Below are positions 6,441 to 7,600 of a stretch of DNA of 7,600 bases, piece by piece. How positions within the stretch are numbered: position 1 is the first letter of the stretch; every line of letters begins with the position of its first letter. This DNA is from Chitinophagaceae bacterium (GTDB lineage Bacteria > Bacteroidota > Bacteroidia > Chitinophagales > Chitinophagaceae). The DNA is taken from contig JAICHT010000167.1 of NCBI GenBank assembly GCA_025924755.1, positions 1-7,600 on the forward strand. The letters are read 5' to 3'. The position numbers were made by a program, and so were the translations under genes. A model generated the notes under the pieces. That model did not search any database, was not told the origin of the DNA, and saw only the letters and a list, made by a program, of their open reading frames with translations.

Positions 6441-7600
6441 ATGAAAAAAAACATTAGCTATATCTTGTTCTTACTGCTTGCCACTTTTTGCGCAAAGGCG
6501 CAAATGGGGAAGCCTTACGAGATGATGATAAATGGTGTAAAAGTGATAGTGCAGCCAAGCGGTAATGATATTGTAGAAATACAAACCATTATTAAAGGAG
6601 GTGTACAAAACTATCCAGCGGAAAAACAGGGCATTGAAAGTATGGCGCTAACTGCCCTTACAGAATGCGGTACGCTGAAAGATGATAAGAACTCATTTAA
6701 AAACAAACTGGATAAAGTAAGCGCCCAGGTGGGTGGCTATACCAATATGGATTATGCTTCCTTTAGTATGAACTGTATTAAAAGCGACTTTAATACGGTG
6801 TGGCCTTTATATACCGACGCGTTGACGATTCCAAAATTTGACGCCAAAGAATTTGACAGGATCCGGCAGGACCAGATAAATAATATCAGGGCCAATGAAT
6901 CTAACCCTGACGCAGCTATCCGTAAAATGGCGCGACAAATTGCTTTTGCGGGTAAAAGCTATGCTGAAGATCCGGAAGGTACGGTGGAAACCGTAACCAA
7001 ATTAACACCCGAAGAAACGAAGAAATATTTCAGCTCTATATTAACACGGTCCCGTATAGTAATAGTAGTAGTGGGCGATTTGGATAAAGAAACGTTGAAA
7101 ATCAATATGACGGCTTTTATAGCAAAACTGCCGGCCGGTGCACCTTTCACATTAAAAAAACAAAGCTATACGCCAACCGTTAGTACCTTAAAACCTGAGA
7201 AAAAAGACCTGGCCACTAATTATGTAGAAGGTATTACAGGAGCTCCTTTACCCGGCTCTCCGGATTATAATGCGTATGTGTTAGCTATGCGCATTTTTTA
7301 CGACCGCCATTTTCTGGATATACGAACCAAAAACGGATTATCGTATGCGCCTATCACATGGTTAAACCAGGGAGCTGCACCGTATGCCAGCATCTTTGCT
7401 TCTACTACCGATCCAAACAAATACATAGTAGTAGCCCGGCAGTTGATTGACAGAATAAAGAAGGAAGGCTTTACACCCGAAGAATTAAAGAACATTAAAA
7501 CCAGTTATTTAACCGGCATTTATTACCGCCAGGAAACCAATAGTGCAGAAGCGGCTACCCTTGCCTCTAACGAAGTATTATTTAATAACTGGCGCCGTAC
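6441..7600 (+). CDS. M16-family peptidase homologue, non-catalytic subunit (3' end outside window)
   Basis: The visible part is 386 residues; the gene runs off the window. Residues 1-20 are a signal peptide (MKKNISYILFLLLATFCAKA, cut before Q21). The N-terminal M16 domain follows, but where HxxEH should be it reads GIESMALTALTECGT (64-78), with no His at all, so zinc binding and catalysis are lost. The fold appears kept: VGGYTNMDYASFSMNC (97-112) is the strand after the active-site helix, and the inter-domain region has IVVVVGDLD-like sequence (~206-216). The C-terminal domain carries the intact R/Y motif R295-TKNGLS-Y302 that contacts substrate in M16 enzymes. It begins 4 bp after the active homologue, so translation is probably coupled and the two likely form a heterodimer. 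The start at 6441 is set by the signal peptide. No frameshift or stop interrupts it, so loss of the motif is not decay. Confidence 0.92.
   Translation, partial: MKKNISYILFLLLATFCAKAQMGKPYEMMINGVKVIVQPSGNDIVEIQTIIKGGVQNYPAEKQGIESMALTALTECGTLKDDKNSFKNKLDKVSAQVGGYTNMDYASFSMNCIKSDFNTVWPLYTDALTIPKFDAKEFDRIRQDQINNIRANESNPDAAIRKMARQIAFAGKSYAEDPEGTVETVTKLTPEETKKYFSSILTRSRIVIVVVGDLDKETLKINMTAFIAKLPAGAPFTLKKQSYTPTVSTLKPEKKDLATNYVEGITGAPLPGSPDYNAYVLAMRIFYDRHFLDIRTKNGLSYAPITWLNQGAAPYASIFASTTDPNKYIVVARQLIDRIKKEGFTPEELKNIKTSYLTGIYYRQETNSAEAATLASNEVLFNNWRR

Noticed and set aside
6630..6680. Second M16 gene as a decaying pseudogene because HxxEH is missing
   Set aside because: The frame is open for 386 codons, the signal peptide and R/Y motif are intact, and catalytically silent M16 partners are a known class.
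1..7600. CRISPR arrays, tRNA or rRNA genes, insertion sequences, phage or defence genes
   Set aside because: No spaced repeats, cloverleaf-like sequence, transposase motifs or terminal inverted repeats were seen on either strand by reading; gene-free stretches are all under 200 bp.

Overview
The window looks like a stretch of chromosome from a member of the Bacteroidota, probably Chitinophagaceae or a close relative. The main support is the protein flavour: a MetG with a C-terminal tRNA-binding domain, a YceI protein of the Bacteroidota type, a FadN-type beta-oxidation enzyme and a tandem pair of M16 peptidases. Other support is the moderate, slightly AT-rich composition, the near absence of Shine-Dalgarno sequences before start codons, and one good TAnnTTTG -7 box. 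This placement is an inference from sequence style, not from a database search.

Layout, with every gene on the + strand. (1) Positions 2-637 hold the 3' end of metG, closed by a clear hairpin terminator at 663-695. (2) Positions 735-1739 hold a two-gene unit of small exported proteins: a membrane-anchored OB-fold protein (tRNA_anti-like) and, 6 bp later, a secreted YceI-family protein. (3) A 172-bp gap with a possible promoter leads into a large two-function beta-oxidation enzyme at 1912-4293, with the dehydrogenase first and the hydratase second (FadN order). (4) Positions 4357-5001 encode a small metzincin-like zinc protease without a signal peptide. (5) From 5078 to the window end there is a tandem pair of exported M16 (insulinase-family) peptidases separated by 4 bp. 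The second is cut off by the window edge.

The genes do not form one pathway. The clearest working unit is the M16 pair. The first protein has the complete zinc-binding HxxEH...E site but lacks the Arg of the C-terminal R/Y motif. The second has lost HxxEH but keeps R/Y. This is the pattern of a heterodimer in which both subunits build one active site. The OB-fold/YceI pair is a likely envelope unit of unknown role. The FadN-like enzyme has no thiolase or acyl-CoA dehydrogenase beside it, so its partners must lie elsewhere. I see no mobile element, CRISPR array, RNA gene or defence system. Most of the window is ordinary housekeeping and envelope content.
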